A stretch of DNA of 32,381 nucleotides from Desemzia sp045528445 (GCF_045528445.1 NZ_JBGQQU010000035.1:1-32381), one strand, 5' to 3'; shown: positions 8,801-16,833, counted from the stretch's first letter. The notes: generated from the sequence alone by a model not told the origin. Made by a program: numbers and translations.

Positions 8801-10419
8801 TAGAAAACCTGCATGAGGTTCAATTTGAGGAAGAATGGGCGAAGAAAAAAATGCCTTTGAAACCAGTCATTGGGATGATCGATTTACCGGATAGTCAAGA
8901 ACAGCAAACCCTGCAATTGGATTTAAGGAAAAATGGACATGTATTATTGTATGCTAGTCCAGGGTATGGAAAGTCGACTTTTTTACAAACGATCCTCTTG
9001 GACTTAGCCCGTTCACAAAATCCAGAACAAGTGGAGATGTATTTATTGGATTTTGGAACAAATGGTTTGTTGCCACTAAAAGATTTGCCACATGTGGCCG
9101 ATATATTCAGTGCAGACGAACACGAAAAAATCAGAAAATACATTACCCGTATGACTCAAGAGATCAAGCGACGGAAAAAATTGTTGAGCCAGTATTCAGT
9201 AGCTAATATGGCGTTATATGAAGAAGTCAGCGGGAAAAGTGAACCTTCTCTGTTGATTGCGGTAGACAGCTATGAAGGAATCAAAGGATTTCCGATCGAA
9301 GCTGAATTTGAAAGTCATTTGATCCAATTAGCCCGTGAAGGAGCCAGCTTGGGAATCCATATCGTGATGACCGCTGGAAGACAAGCCAATATTCGAATGA
9401 ATTTATCGGGCAATATCAAGCAGCAATTTGTGTTAAAACAAAATGCGGATGACGAAGCGAGAATGATCGTCGGAAGAACTTCACTGACCATTGATGATAC
9501 TCCTGGACGTGGTTTGGTACGATTAGAGAAACCTGAGTTGTTCCAAGTAGCTTTGCCGGCTAAAGGAGAAAGCAGCATAGCTTTGATTCAGGAAATACAA
9601 ACGGAAGTGAAGCGCATGAAGCAAGCTTGGAAGGGTAAGCTGCCGATTCCTATTCCAATGGTTCCAGACGAACTGCTCGTTAACGATTTTGTGTCCAATC
9701 CAATCGTGGTCGAAATGTTAGCTGAAAAAGAAACACTCGTCGTTGGGCTGGACAGAAGCACTGCTTTACCGATAGGATTTAAACGCAACGAAAAAGTGAT
9801 CTACTTAAGTTCGGGAAGAATGAAATTAACGGAAAGCTTAAATTCATTGCTGCAAATCGTTAAAACGACTGAGCAGCGAACGTACATCATTGATCATTCC
9901 AGTATGCCATTGTATACACACCGCCAAAGTGTCCAAGCATATGCCACTACAGACCAAGAGATCGATTATGTCATTGAACATGTTTTAGAGATTATAGCGG
10001 AACGGGAAGAACTGTATTTCAATCAATTCAAACAAGATGCTGCTCAGAACATGAAAGACTTCCATTTAGACTTTACGCCGATCATGTTGGTCATCAATGA
10101 CTTAAGTGCGATTTACGACAAATTGGATACAGCTGTGAAGCGGAAAATCGATCAACTAGTTGAACTAGAACACAAATTAGGGATCACGATTGTTTTTGGT
10201 GCAGAATTCAGTACTTTCAATCGCGACTATAATGATTTGGCGAAGCGATTGAAAGCTACGAAAAATGCGGTCATAACGATGAGCTTTTCAGAGCAAACCA
10301 TTTATGCACCGGCCGTCCGGATTTCTCGCGAAAAACCATTAGAACAAGATGAAGCCTACTTGTATCGTGAGGGAAATGTTCAAAAAATCAAGTTCCCAGT
10401 AAAAACTTCGGAGGGGTAA
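5860..10419 (+). CDS. essC: Type VII secretion ATPase EssC
   Basis: A 1519-residue motor ATPase of the FtsK/SpoIIIE family that drives export. Two FHA-like domains occupy residues 1 to about 190. A pair of membrane helices lies at about 250-290. Three ATPase modules follow. Module 1 has an intact Walker A (GTTGSGKS, K695) and a Walker B ending in D799-E800. Module 2 has SPGYGKS (K1038) and the strand SLLIAVDS. Module 3 (after about 1290) is degenerate and has no P-loop lysine, as in other EssC proteins. The C-terminal module is the one that varies with the effector repertoire in Staphylococcus and Listeria. It starts with GTG at 5860 behind AAGGAAGG; no in-frame ATG fits better. Confidence 0.95.
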   Translation: MEQVKYQEKRTKPLSLIVYDLMERYQFDIAAEEKENAYSISLEEKRFSTLNRLFLDVPLGPIHVIGRRVRVQFNEEIIEGQLNEWISLPIDQGEIQFYLGDQLPQKRYDLATKNTLLISPHQNADIQLATPSLKAIFKRDDHSQWWYELLEGSLYVNNRLVQAQTGAIEFGDEVAFQNHKLKLVKDELQVRKSESMQVNLQEVVFSRYEYPEDYPDYHRSPRIIYRNPEKKVEVKAPPQLPKKPSEQLLKIIVPPLVMVTLLIMISIFQPRGLYIIITLAMSLLTAVFSIQRYFTQKREYRKALEERTNTYQSYLKAKAKDLYHDKKEQENGQHYHYPSISEIEELTVSMNHRIYEKTPNHFDFLHYRLGLGKVPNSVDLTYSNKEREKKLDDLETQGYHLFEQYQSLDQMPITVNLTDAPVGYIGPRKLVIEQLQLLVNQLAFFHSYHEIQFITIFPEEEKEDWNWMRWLPHAKLSDTNVRGFVYNQRSRDQVLNSLYQILKERKNALDEKKKADDGSLFSPQYVVLVTDEKLILDHMIMEFFDQNPLALGCSIIFVQDVLSSLSENVQTVIDIRDRNTGVLLMESGELKNTLFHLDHFPDSFDKERIPRKLAPLKHLQSIKNGVPDTVTFLEMYQASRFEDLEVAKRWQEHSPHKTLAVPIGLRAMNDPVQLNLHEKAHGPHGLIAGTTGSGKSELIQSYILSLAVNFHPHDVAFLLIDYKGGGMANLFAHLPHLLGTITNLDGNQSLRALSSIKAELKRRQQLFSLNNVNHINQYQKLVKNGDVSEPLPHLFLISDEFAELKAEQPDFMKELVSTARIGRSLGIHLILATQKPTGVVDDQIWSNSRFKIALKVADRADSMEMLRTPDASEITQVGRGYMQVGNNEIYELFQSAWSGADYLPDKETQHIEDHTIYMVNDLGQYEILNEDLSGLDSVEEIKQLPTELDAVIEGIQREVFKEKIKPISKPWLPPLKERIYVENLHEVQFEEEWAKKKMPLKPVIGMIDLPDSQEQQTLQLDLRKNGHVLLYASPGYGKSTFLQTILLDLARSQNPEQVEMYLLDFGTNGLLPLKDLPHVADIFSADEHEKIRKYITRMTQEIKRRKKLLSQYSVANMALYEEVSGKSEPSLLIAVDSYEGIKGFPIEAEFESHLIQLAREGASLGIHIVMTAGRQANIRMNLSGNIKQQFVLKQNADDEARMIVGRTSLTIDDTPGRGLVRLEKPELFQVALPAKGESSIALIQEIQTEVKRMKQAWKGKLPIPIPMVPDELLVNDFVSNPIVVEMLAEKETLVVGLDRSTALPIGFKRNEKVIYLSSGRMKLTESLNSLLQIVKTTEQRTYIIDHSSMPLYTHRQSVQAYATTDQEIDYVIEHVLEIIAEREELYFNQFKQDAAQNMKDFHLDFTPIMLVINDLSAIYDKLDTAVKRKIDQLVELEHKLGITIVFGAEFSTFNRDYNDLAKRLKATKNAVITMSFSEQTIYAPAVRISREKPLEQDEAYLYREGNVQKIKFPVKTSEG

Positions 10420-10420
10420 G

Positions 10421-11566
10421 ATGAATAAGGTAAATGACTTAAGGATAGAAATCAATCAATATCCATACATGGACAATAAGCTTTATGTTTCACTGGGCAT
10501 TCATGCCGGTTTCGCCTATAAAGAGTATATGTTGCTGAAAAATAGATCTAAGCGAATCACATTAAACCAAGCCAGTGCAAATGTTTTTATGGAATATATG
10601 CGCTTGAAAACAGCTCAAACGATGGGGAAAATGGTGCGGACGAATACGACAACAAATGCTTCTGTACTGACCTTTTTTACGACCGTTTCGACTTTTGATA
10701 AAGATATCCAACAAATCATGGATCTCTTTTATGAGGGAGATTTTGATGAAAAACTATTTGTAGAAGCGAAAGCCAATTGTGTAGCTAATTTTCAAAAGAA
10801 CTACCAGGATATCGAATTTCGGGCATATACTAAATTGATGGAGTTTTCAGATCAACGCAAGGGATTTGATTTTCACCAATTTACTCAGGCAATCCAAGCG
10901 ATCCAGTCAGCAGACATAAGACAATTTAGGGAAATGTTTGTGAACTATCCGAACACGTTTTTATTGATCAATGGCCATACAGATAAAATAAAAGAAGCTG
11001 ATTTTTTCTATCAACTCAAAGAAACCAAAAGGCCGGGAGATGTATTTGTTCCTTCCATTCATTTGATAGGTGATGCTCCTGCTCAAGACCGACACTTATC
11101 TGCAATGGATAAGCAATCCTATCGCACTGGTGCTATGCACTTTGACTTTGATTCAGAATCGATTCCGGTACACGATCGTTTTGCTTTATTGCAATTGATC
11201 GGGCATAGTTTATTCAAACATCATTTTGCAGTTAGTGTAGATGCTTTAGATGCCAGCATACTGTACAAAGATTTGCCTTTACTAGAATACAAAGATAAAA
11301 TAATAGTATCTTTAACTGAAGAGAATGTAAAAGAAGCCTGTTTGTCTATACAGGAAGAAGTGGAATACATGCTTGTCGAAAAACCGTATCAATTCAATGC
11401 GCTGTTTGCCAGTTTATATGTGAATGGCATTGATTTGATCAAGTATTATGTCACCATTAAAACGTATCGACCTGAGTTTATCAAAAAAATCATGAAACTA
11501 AATCAAGAAGCCATTACTGAATGCCACATTAGGCTAGAACAAGGAGCGAGTGTGAACTATGTCTGA
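10421..11566 (+). CDS. T7SS-locus protein resembling an inactive M16 peptidase half
   Basis: A 381-residue soluble protein of unknown function, starting 1 base after the essC stop behind GGAGGGG. I see a pitrilysin/M16-like layout. There is a beta-strand LYVSLGIHAG, then ASANVFMEYM (51-60) where active enzymes have a G-L-A-H-F-L-E-H-M type zinc helix. Later come an alternating-strand segment with NTTTNAS, a helix with 'D.DIQQIMDLFYEGDF', and 'FREMFVNYPNTFLLINGHTD' like the M16 'yyxPxNxxlvvxGd' strand. Both zinc histidines would be V55 and Y59 and only E58 remains, so it should not be a protease. It has no signal peptide or membrane helix. Its place in the operon suggests a cytoplasmic or machine-associated accessory role. 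The M16 relationship is inferred from pattern only. Confidence 0.6.
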   Translation: MNKVNDLRIEINQYPYMDNKLYVSLGIHAGFAYKEYMLLKNRSKRITLNQASANVFMEYMRLKTAQTMGKMVRTNTTTNASVLTFFTTVSTFDKDIQQIMDLFYEGDFDEKLFVEAKANCVANFQKNYQDIEFRAYTKLMEFSDQRKGFDFHQFTQAIQAIQSADIRQFREMFVNYPNTFLLINGHTDKIKEADFFYQLKETKRPGDVFVPSIHLIGDAPAQDRHLSAMDKQSYRTGAMHFDFDSESIPVHDRFALLQLIGHSLFKHHFAVSVDALDASILYKDLPLLEYKDKIIVSLTEENVKEACLSIQEEVEYMLVEKPYQFNALFASLYVNGIDLIKYYVTIKTYRPEFIKKIMKLNQEAITECHIRLEQGASVNYV

Positions 11567-11858
11567 AATATTGATCGACCCAGAAAAACTTCAAGAAGAG
11601 ATCGCCGGTTTTAGAGAAGCTACTGAGGTGATCGATAGTTCTCCTTACTCAACAGAAAAGGGAAACTTGGATTTGGCAGCAGTCAATAAGTATGTGGATG
11701 CTCTAGATCAAATGAATACAGCAATGACCAACTTTAAAGCGTTGGCGGAGAATGATATTCAGAATTTGGAATTTATTCGAGCAGACTGGATGAATGTAGA
11801 CCGTGATTTAGCAGGAATGACAATTTGGGACAGAGCATTTGGTTCAAGCGGTTCATAG
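11559..11858 (+). CDS. Small helical T7SS protein, probable LXG-partner (Lap/SACOL2603-like)
   Basis: A 99-residue, mostly helical acidic protein. The start codon overlaps the preceding gene by 8 bases, and the next gene starts 13 bases after its stop. It has two predicted helices (about 7-22 and 38-82) joined by a polar turn, but no W-x-G motif, so it is not a classical EsxB. Length, the N-terminal 'I.IDPEKLQEEI' and the C-terminal 'D...LEFIRADWMNVDRDLAG' resemble the small WXG100-like families that precede LXG toxin genes (TIGR04197/DUF3130 type). Those proteins bind the LXG domain and target it to the machine. The assignment is by pattern and position, directly upstream of the LXG-like gene. 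Confidence 0.6.
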   Translation: MSEILIDPEKLQEEIAGFREATEVIDSSPYSTEKGNLDLAAVNKYVDALDQMNTAMTNFKALAENDIQNLEFIRADWMNVDRDLAGMTIWDRAFGSSGS

Positions 11859-11871
11859 TGGGGGTGCACAT

Positions 11872-13305
11872 ATGGCTTTATTAAATAACGAAGAGATTGA
11901 AAATCTGGCAACAGAAGCAACAGATCAAGCTTTAACATTGGAGGACTTATTTTATACGCAGTACAAAAGTGCCTATGTGTTGACAGAGACAACGAGTTTT
12001 AAAGGAGCAGCAGCGGATAGTTACAAACAATACATTCGACTATCGACGATCCATCACATCAATATGTTTATGAATATACTAGAAGAAATAAAAACAGCCA
12101 TCAATGAAATCAAAGAGGCTTATTTAGGTTTTGAAAGTGATGCGAATGGGAAAGTAGCAACGGATGATTTAGAGTCTGCTGAGCAGAGTGTAGCGAGAGA
12201 GCAGCGAAATACTTCGGCAATCACAACGCGGGTAGAGACGTTGAATACCCGAGCTGCTGAATACATTCCAGTAACAGATATCCAAAGCAACACGTTGGAT
12301 ACCGATTTTCAAGCCGTATTGGTATTTTTAACGGACACGGTCTATGGCTTATCTGAAACAGATGACACTGCTTTGGCAACAGCTGAATCCATTTATGAAC
12401 GGATTCAAGAGTTGACCAACAGCATCACGAATATTTCAGAAAACTATTACGACAGCCAAGGAGCTATTGCGTTAGACCGAGTGGGCAATATAGCCAATGA
12501 ATCGTGGTACAAAACAGAACCTACCACAGCTATCGACAACAAATTGATAGAAGATCCGTTTTTCTACACGGCTGATTCCCAAGCGATTGGAGAAGGACAA
12601 TGGGCTGCTGGGCTGGCAACAGACACATATATCGCAGCCGGATATGCACTGCCAAATTACAGTTATCAAGCGGGAGTAGACAATGGAGTTTATTCAGCTT
12701 CCGGAGACGCTGCCCTCATTGAAGGAAATGTAAATGCAGAACTAGGCGGAATTGCTGAAGCTAACGTGGTGGGAAGAGGCGGCTATGCCAATGGTACAGC
12801 TGAATTCGGATCGCTGATAGGTGAATCTGATAAAAGAGGGATTCACCTTGATGGAGAAGTTGGTGCAGCTGATATTCAAAGTAGAGCAAGACTTGGCAAT
12901 GACTTGTTGAATGCTGAAGGAAGAGCAGGAGCTGAAGGAGCGACTGCGGGGGGAACTGTATCGGCTATGTACGAGGATCAAAATAACTATGCAGCCGGCC
13001 TTAGAGGAGATGCATCTATCTGGGAAGCATCGGCAAGTTTAGGTTTATCTGCCTTTGATATTGAGATGGAAACGAAAGATTCAAACGGAAACACAATCAA
13101 GGACAAAGTTTCATTATTTGGAGCAGATCTCGAGGCTTCTGGAGGCTGGAGCGCAGGTGCAGCAGCTTATATCGAAACACAAAATGTATCTGAATTTGGA
13201 CCATTGAATCTAAATGCTACTTCACTGGAACTAGGCGGAAAATTAGGTTTAGGACTGAACTTGAAACTCAACTTCCCCACATTTACGTTTGATTTTCCTT
13301 GGTGA
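11872..13305 (+). CDS. LXG-like T7SS protein with Gly/Ala-rich repetitive C-terminus
   Basis: A 477-residue probable T7SS effector. Residues 1 to about 215 are long helices with an LXG-like signature (TSFKGAAADSYKQYI around 41-55, then HHINMFMNILEEI). Residues about 225-477 switch to a Gly/Ala/Asn-rich region in which small or hydrophobic residues alternate with polar ones (AELGGIAEANVVGRGGYANG, ADLEASGGWSAGAAAYIE, LELGGKLGLGLNLKLNFP). That suggests repeated beta strands. No known nuclease, ADP-ribosyltransferase, NADase or lipase motif is visible, and no membrane immunity gene sits next to it. I chose ATG 11872 over a longer reading from TTG 11839, because GTGGGGGTG precedes it and the longer form would overlap the upstream gene. 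Confidence 0.65.
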   Translation: MALLNNEEIENLATEATDQALTLEDLFYTQYKSAYVLTETTSFKGAAADSYKQYIRLSTIHHINMFMNILEEIKTAINEIKEAYLGFESDANGKVATDDLESAEQSVAREQRNTSAITTRVETLNTRAAEYIPVTDIQSNTLDTDFQAVLVFLTDTVYGLSETDDTALATAESIYERIQELTNSITNISENYYDSQGAIALDRVGNIANESWYKTEPTTAIDNKLIEDPFFYTADSQAIGEGQWAAGLATDTYIAAGYALPNYSYQAGVDNGVYSASGDAALIEGNVNAELGGIAEANVVGRGGYANGTAEFGSLIGESDKRGIHLDGEVGAADIQSRARLGNDLLNAEGRAGAEGATAGGTVSAMYEDQNNYAAGLRGDASIWEASASLGLSAFDIEMETKDSNGNTIKDKVSLFGADLEASGGWSAGAAAYIETQNVSEFGPLNLNATSLELGGKLGLGLNLKLNFPTFTFDFPW

Positions 13306-13353
13306 TCAAGACCTATTTTAACAGACAACTAATCAACGAAAGTGAGTGAAAGT

Positions 13354-13788
13354 ATGGCAACCGATAAAGCGATCCAGCTTATCCTACCAAAAAGTTCCAA
13401 AGCAGAGAAACCCGAAAACAATCCTATTGTGGCTCTTGCGCAAGAGTACTTGGACAGCCTATCGGATATTGGAGTTGCTGGACTGTTTAATTTAACGTAT
13501 ACGGGATACTTAATAGAAACAAAACCGTATCAGGCATTATTTATGGCAACCAATCGAACAGGAGAACCAATAGAAGATTTTTCGTTTGTTCTTGATGTGC
13601 AAATTGGAGATCAAACAATCTGGCAAAACACCTTGTTTCGCATCACGAAAGAAGAGTTTGGAGAAATCCCTGTCCAGTCCTCGATGCCGATATTGATCAG
13701 TGTCCCTGAAGGAAGAGAAGCGGACTTATTGGAAGCTGATAATGACACGATCCAGATTTCTCTTTCTCAATTACAGAAGTTGACCTGA
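13354..13788 (+). CDS. SLAP-domain-like small protein in T7SS operon
   Basis: A 144-residue protein without signal peptide or membrane helix. The central 55-118 segment (YLIETKPYQALFMATNRTG ... EEFGEIPVQSSMPILI) has the shape of a SLAP domain. These short beta-sandwich domains contain a 'v.A...N.t...i....l.l.D' strand set, then 'F.L..fGeIP..SsmPw.f'. SLAP domains are known from Bacillus accessory-Sec/S-layer proteins. What this one does in a T7SS operon is unknown: it could be a chaperone, an immunity protein or an adaptor for the LXG protein. The start is uncertain. ATG 13354 has an AAAGTGAG ribosome site at good distance; GTG 13342 would add four residues. Confidence 0.5.
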   Translation: MATDKAIQLILPKSSKAEKPENNPIVALAQEYLDSLSDIGVAGLFNLTYTGYLIETKPYQALFMATNRTGEPIEDFSFVLDVQIGDQTIWQNTLFRITKEEFGEIPVQSSMPILISVPEGREADLLEADNDTIQISLSQLQKLT

Positions 13789-13811
13789 GTCACAACGAAG
13801 GAGGTAATTTG

Positions 13812-14234
13812 ATGGGGCTAATAGAGGATCTAAAAAACAGAATCCAGCAATATCAGAACACGATTGAAGATGACCGACAAAGAATTGATGCATACAATCA
13901 AAAAATCACTGAGATCGAACAGATCTACAATGAGATGGCAAACGAAAAAGAGAATTTGATCAATGAAAAAAGCACTGTTCAAGCGGTAGCCAATGAATCT
14001 TACAGCAATTGGACAGGTAATCTATACGCTAATGAATACGAACCTATGCTAGTGGACGATGTACTTAATGGGAGTCTCCAAGAGACCATTCATGCGATCG
14101 ATGAAAATCTAGATGCTTTGAATGATGCGAAGACTAGATTTGAAAATAAAATCAATCGTACAGAAGGTATCATAGGAACTATGGAAGCGGGGATCAATTC
14201 GCTGTGGAATGAAGTAGAAAACTTAATGAATTGA
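13812..14234 (+). CDS. DUF5082/YwqH-like helical T7SS accessory protein
   Basis: A 140-residue protein that is almost entirely helical and highly charged. It has an N-terminal coiled coil (about 4-55), a turn containing W67-T-G69 in the style of WXG proteins, and a second long helix (about 90-138). Length and layout match the DUF5082 (YwqH) family of small proteins found beside LXG effectors in Bacillus and Listeria. Such proteins are thought to pair with LXG domains for secretion. The start ATG 13812 follows a strong AAGGAGG. It is the last gene before the terminator at 14250. The family call is from pattern and context. Confidence 0.6.
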   Translation: MGLIEDLKNRIQQYQNTIEDDRQRIDAYNQKITEIEQIYNEMANEKENLINEKSTVQAVANESYSNWTGNLYANEYEPMLVDDVLNGSLQETIHAIDENLDALNDAKTRFENKINRTEGIIGTMEAGINSLWNEVENLMN

Positions 14235-14249
14235 TGCAAATCAGTCAAC

Positions 14250-14278
14250 TAACCCCATAATGCTGCATTATGGGGTTA
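14250..14278 (+). terminator. Terminator of the T7SS operon
   Basis: A perfect 13-bp stem (14250-14262 with 14266-14278) with a 3-base loop, followed by a short AT-rich tract. It lies 15 bases after the last T7SS gene and before the ABC genes. Confidence 0.75.
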
Positions 14279-14287
14279 ATTGTTTAC

Positions 14288-14316
14288 TTGATTCTTCAGG
14301 CGTTTTTTGACATACT
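14288..14316 (+). promoter_or_regulatory. Candidate promoter for the ABC transporter genes
   Basis: TTGATT (14288-14293) and CATACT (14311-14316) are separated by 17 bases. They lie directly behind the T7SS terminator and about 38 bases before the ATPase start codon. Both hexamers are imperfect. Confidence 0.35.
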
Positions 14317-14353
14317 GAGCAAAAGGGTAAGTTGGAAAGGGAGAAAAATACAG

Positions 14354-15121
14354 ATGATTGAATTTAGAAATGTGTCCAAAAATTATGGGCAGAAACAAGC
14401 ATTAAAAAATGTCACGTTAGCGATCCAACCGGGGGAAATTTTTGGATTGATCGGTCATAATGGAGCCGGTAAATCGACAGCAATCAAGTCGTTGGTAAGT
14501 ATCATCGATCCTACTGCAGGAGAAATTTTGGTAGATGGAGAAAAATTGACAGACCATCGCTTGGCGATCAAAAGCAAAATCGGTTATGTGCCGGATTCGC
14601 CAAATATGTTTATACGTTTGACAGCAACGGAATATTGGAATCTGATGGCGACTGCATACGAGGTGACACCTGACAGCTATCAAGATAAATTGACGGCATT
14701 GCTTGAGTTGTTCGATATGACAGAAAATCAATACGGAGTCATCAATTCTTTCTCACACGGGATGCGACAAAAAACGTTTATCATTGGGGCCTTGCTGTCG
14801 AATCCGGATATTTGGATTTTAGACGAACCGATGACAGGGTTAGATCCGCAAGCAGCGTTTGATTTAAAAGAAATGATGAAGCAGCACGCTGCTGCAGGCA
14901 ATATCGTCTTGTTTTCGACTCATGTATTGGATACGGCGCAACAAATTTGCGATCATATCGCTATCCTTAAACAGGGAGAAGTCTTGTACGATGGAACGAT
15001 TGAAGATTTGCAAGCCCAAAACGAACACCAATCTCTTGAAACCATTTATTTGAAAATGGCGGGCAGACAACCAGGAGAAAATCCAACTGCTGTTTCAGTG
15101 GAACCTGAAGGGAGAGGATGA
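14354..15121 (+). CDS. ABC transporter ATP-binding protein
   Basis: A 255-residue ABC ATPase, probably part of an ABC-2-type exporter. It has Walker A GHNGAGKS, a signature loop in the variant form SFSHGMRQK, Walker B IWILDEPMTGLDP, and an H-loop FSTH. Domain order and length are normal for the family. The start ATG 14354 is chosen because of the AAAGGGAG site upstream; a longer in-frame reading from 14270 would begin inside the terminator hairpin and adds non-ABC residues. The permease gene begins 4 bases after its stop. The substrate cannot be told from sequence. It may have nothing to do with the T7SS, since a terminator and a candidate promoter separate them. Confidence 0.9.
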   Translation: MIEFRNVSKNYGQKQALKNVTLAIQPGEIFGLIGHNGAGKSTAIKSLVSIIDPTAGEILVDGEKLTDHRLAIKSKIGYVPDSPNMFIRLTATEYWNLMATAYEVTPDSYQDKLTALLELFDMTENQYGVINSFSHGMRQKTFIIGALLSNPDIWILDEPMTGLDPQAAFDLKEMMKQHAAAGNIVLFSTHVLDTAQQICDHIAILKQGEVLYDGTIEDLQAQNEHQSLETIYLKMAGRQPGENPTAVSVEPEGRG

Positions 15122-15125
15122 ACGT

Positions 15126-16775
15126 ATGCGGATGAAACAAACGGTGGAGTTGGCTAAAGTCAATATGATTTACGCTAATCCGCAGATGATCGAAAAGCGG
15201 CGTAATAAAGAGGTCAAAAAAGGAGCCCCTTCTAAGTTATCGGCTTATACATACATCCTTGGACAAAATGTTTTATTGCTGGCTATTTTTATCTTCTTAT
15301 TTGGTTTTATGTTTTCCAATATAGATCTGGTCCACTACCCGGGCATGTTTACGTCTTTTATGGGCACGATTATTTTAATGTCTGTGCTCCAAGGCTTTTA
15401 CCTGATTTTTAATCTTTTTTACGATTCAAAAGACTTGTCCCATTATCTGCCGCTCCCTTTTAAAGCGAGTGAATTGTTTGCAGCAAAAGTAGCTGTGTTG
15501 ATTTTTATGCTGCTTCCATATTTGGTCCCTATTTGGATTTTGATGTTTTTGTTAGGGTTGAATGCAGGGAATGCTTTGCTATTCTTGCTGCCGGGTTCAG
15601 TAGTTCTATTTTTGCTGATGATAACAGTAGTTTTAGCGTTTTCGATTGTACTGGTGCATCTCATTACGAAGCTGCCTTTGTTTACACAGCACAAACAAGG
15701 CGTGATCACTGCTTTATACAGTTTATCCAGCATTGGAATGGTGGTATCGGTCTATTTCCTTTCCAACCGAGCGACGACATCTGCTGAAACAGCTCAAGGG
15801 ATCATTCCGGATATGTCTGTGATTCCTTTTCTAGGAGCATTCCACCAGATTTTTTTAACTCCAGGAGATGCAGCAGCTTGGGTTGGTATCCTGGGTTGGG
15901 TAGTGGTGTTGGCAGTTCTGTCATTTGTGGTGATCAGATGGGTTGTGCCTTCTTTTTATCAAGCAGAACAAACCGTCTCGATAATATCATCCAGCCGTCC
16001 CAAGAAACAAACCAAAAGGAAAAAACAGGGAGTTGCTGCTCAGCGTCCTGCTTCAGTCAATCAGACCTTGTTTAAATACAATCTTGGAATCATTCAGGAC
16101 GGAACTTTAATGATGCAGTTTCTGAGTTCAAAACTCCTATTGCCCTTGGTGGTGATCGGACCGACTTTAGTTAACAGTCCTGATTTAGCGGCTATTCCAA
16201 CATTATTTTGGCCGGTATTTTTATTTGGCGGATTTATTTATACGTTTTTCACCTTAAATGCGGTGTCGATTGTCGGAGTCATCATTTCTTTAGACCGAGA
16301 AAACTTCTTGTATCTCAAATCACTGCCATTTTCAATGAAGCACTATTTAAGACAAAAATTTCTGTTTGCCTTTGGTATTGAACTGATCATTCCGGTGTTA
16401 TTGGCGATCGGATTAATGGTATTCCTTCAAGTCCCGTTGTTGTTTGCAGTACTATTCTTAGCAGGGCTTGTGATCGGAACTCTTGCGCTGAGCCACTTTT
16501 ATTTTGTACGCGATTATCGATTGCTTAATCTGGATTGGCAAAATCTAACCGAACTCTTTAGCAGAGGAGCTGGAACTTGGGTTCAAGCCATCAGTATTTT
16601 TATTACTGTTTTCTTCGGTGTCTTGGCTGTTGTGGGTGTTTCGTTTATTTTATTGGCTTTGCCGCTAATTGGCCAAATGCTGTTTTCTGCTGCTATTGTT
16701 CTGGTGCCCCTGAGTCTTTCTGCTGGGTTATTGGTGAGATACAAAAAAACATTTTGGAAGCAGTTTGAAGAATAA
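15126..16775 (+). CDS. ABC transporter permease
   Basis: A 549-residue integral membrane protein with about ten to twelve hydrophobic helices in two halves. The halves are separated by a hydrophilic, strongly basic loop near residues 288-308 (SRPKKQTKRKKQG). This looks like a duplicated ABC-2-type permease in which one polypeptide supplies both membrane halves. The N-terminus is cytoplasmic and basic. The start ATG follows GGGAGAGGATG and lies 4 bases from the ATPase stop, so the pair forms an operon ending at the terminator at 16834. The substrate is unknown. Confidence 0.85.
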   Translation: MRMKQTVELAKVNMIYANPQMIEKRRNKEVKKGAPSKLSAYTYILGQNVLLLAIFIFLFGFMFSNIDLVHYPGMFTSFMGTIILMSVLQGFYLIFNLFYDSKDLSHYLPLPFKASELFAAKVAVLIFMLLPYLVPIWILMFLLGLNAGNALLFLLPGSVVLFLLMITVVLAFSIVLVHLITKLPLFTQHKQGVITALYSLSSIGMVVSVYFLSNRATTSAETAQGIIPDMSVIPFLGAFHQIFLTPGDAAAWVGILGWVVVLAVLSFVVIRWVVPSFYQAEQTVSIISSSRPKKQTKRKKQGVAAQRPASVNQTLFKYNLGIIQDGTLMMQFLSSKLLLPLVVIGPTLVNSPDLAAIPTLFWPVFLFGGFIYTFFTLNAVSIVGVIISLDRENFLYLKSLPFSMKHYLRQKFLFAFGIELIIPVLLAIGLMVFLQVPLLFAVLFLAGLVIGTLALSHFYFVRDYRLLNLDWQNLTELFSRGAGTWVQAISIFITVFFGVLAVVGVSFILLALPLIGQMLFSAAIVLVPLSLSAGLLVRYKKTFWKQFEE

Positions 16776-16833
16776 GCTGGAATAGAGATGATGTAGTGGA
16801 TTCTGTGGGTTACTCCATGATCTAAAGCAAAGT

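Noticed and set aside
7081..9788. Several open frames on the strand opposite essC
   Set aside because: They are short, lack ribosome sites and known motifs, and mirror the codon structure of the essC frame.
11839..11871. TTG start 11 codons earlier for the LXG-like protein
   Set aside because: It overlaps the preceding coding sequence and has no ribosome site; ATG 11872 is preceded by GTGGGGGTG.
14270..14353. Longer start for the ABC ATPase
   Set aside because: It would begin inside the T7SS terminator hairpin and add residues unlike any ABC protein; ATG 14354 has a fitting ribosome site.
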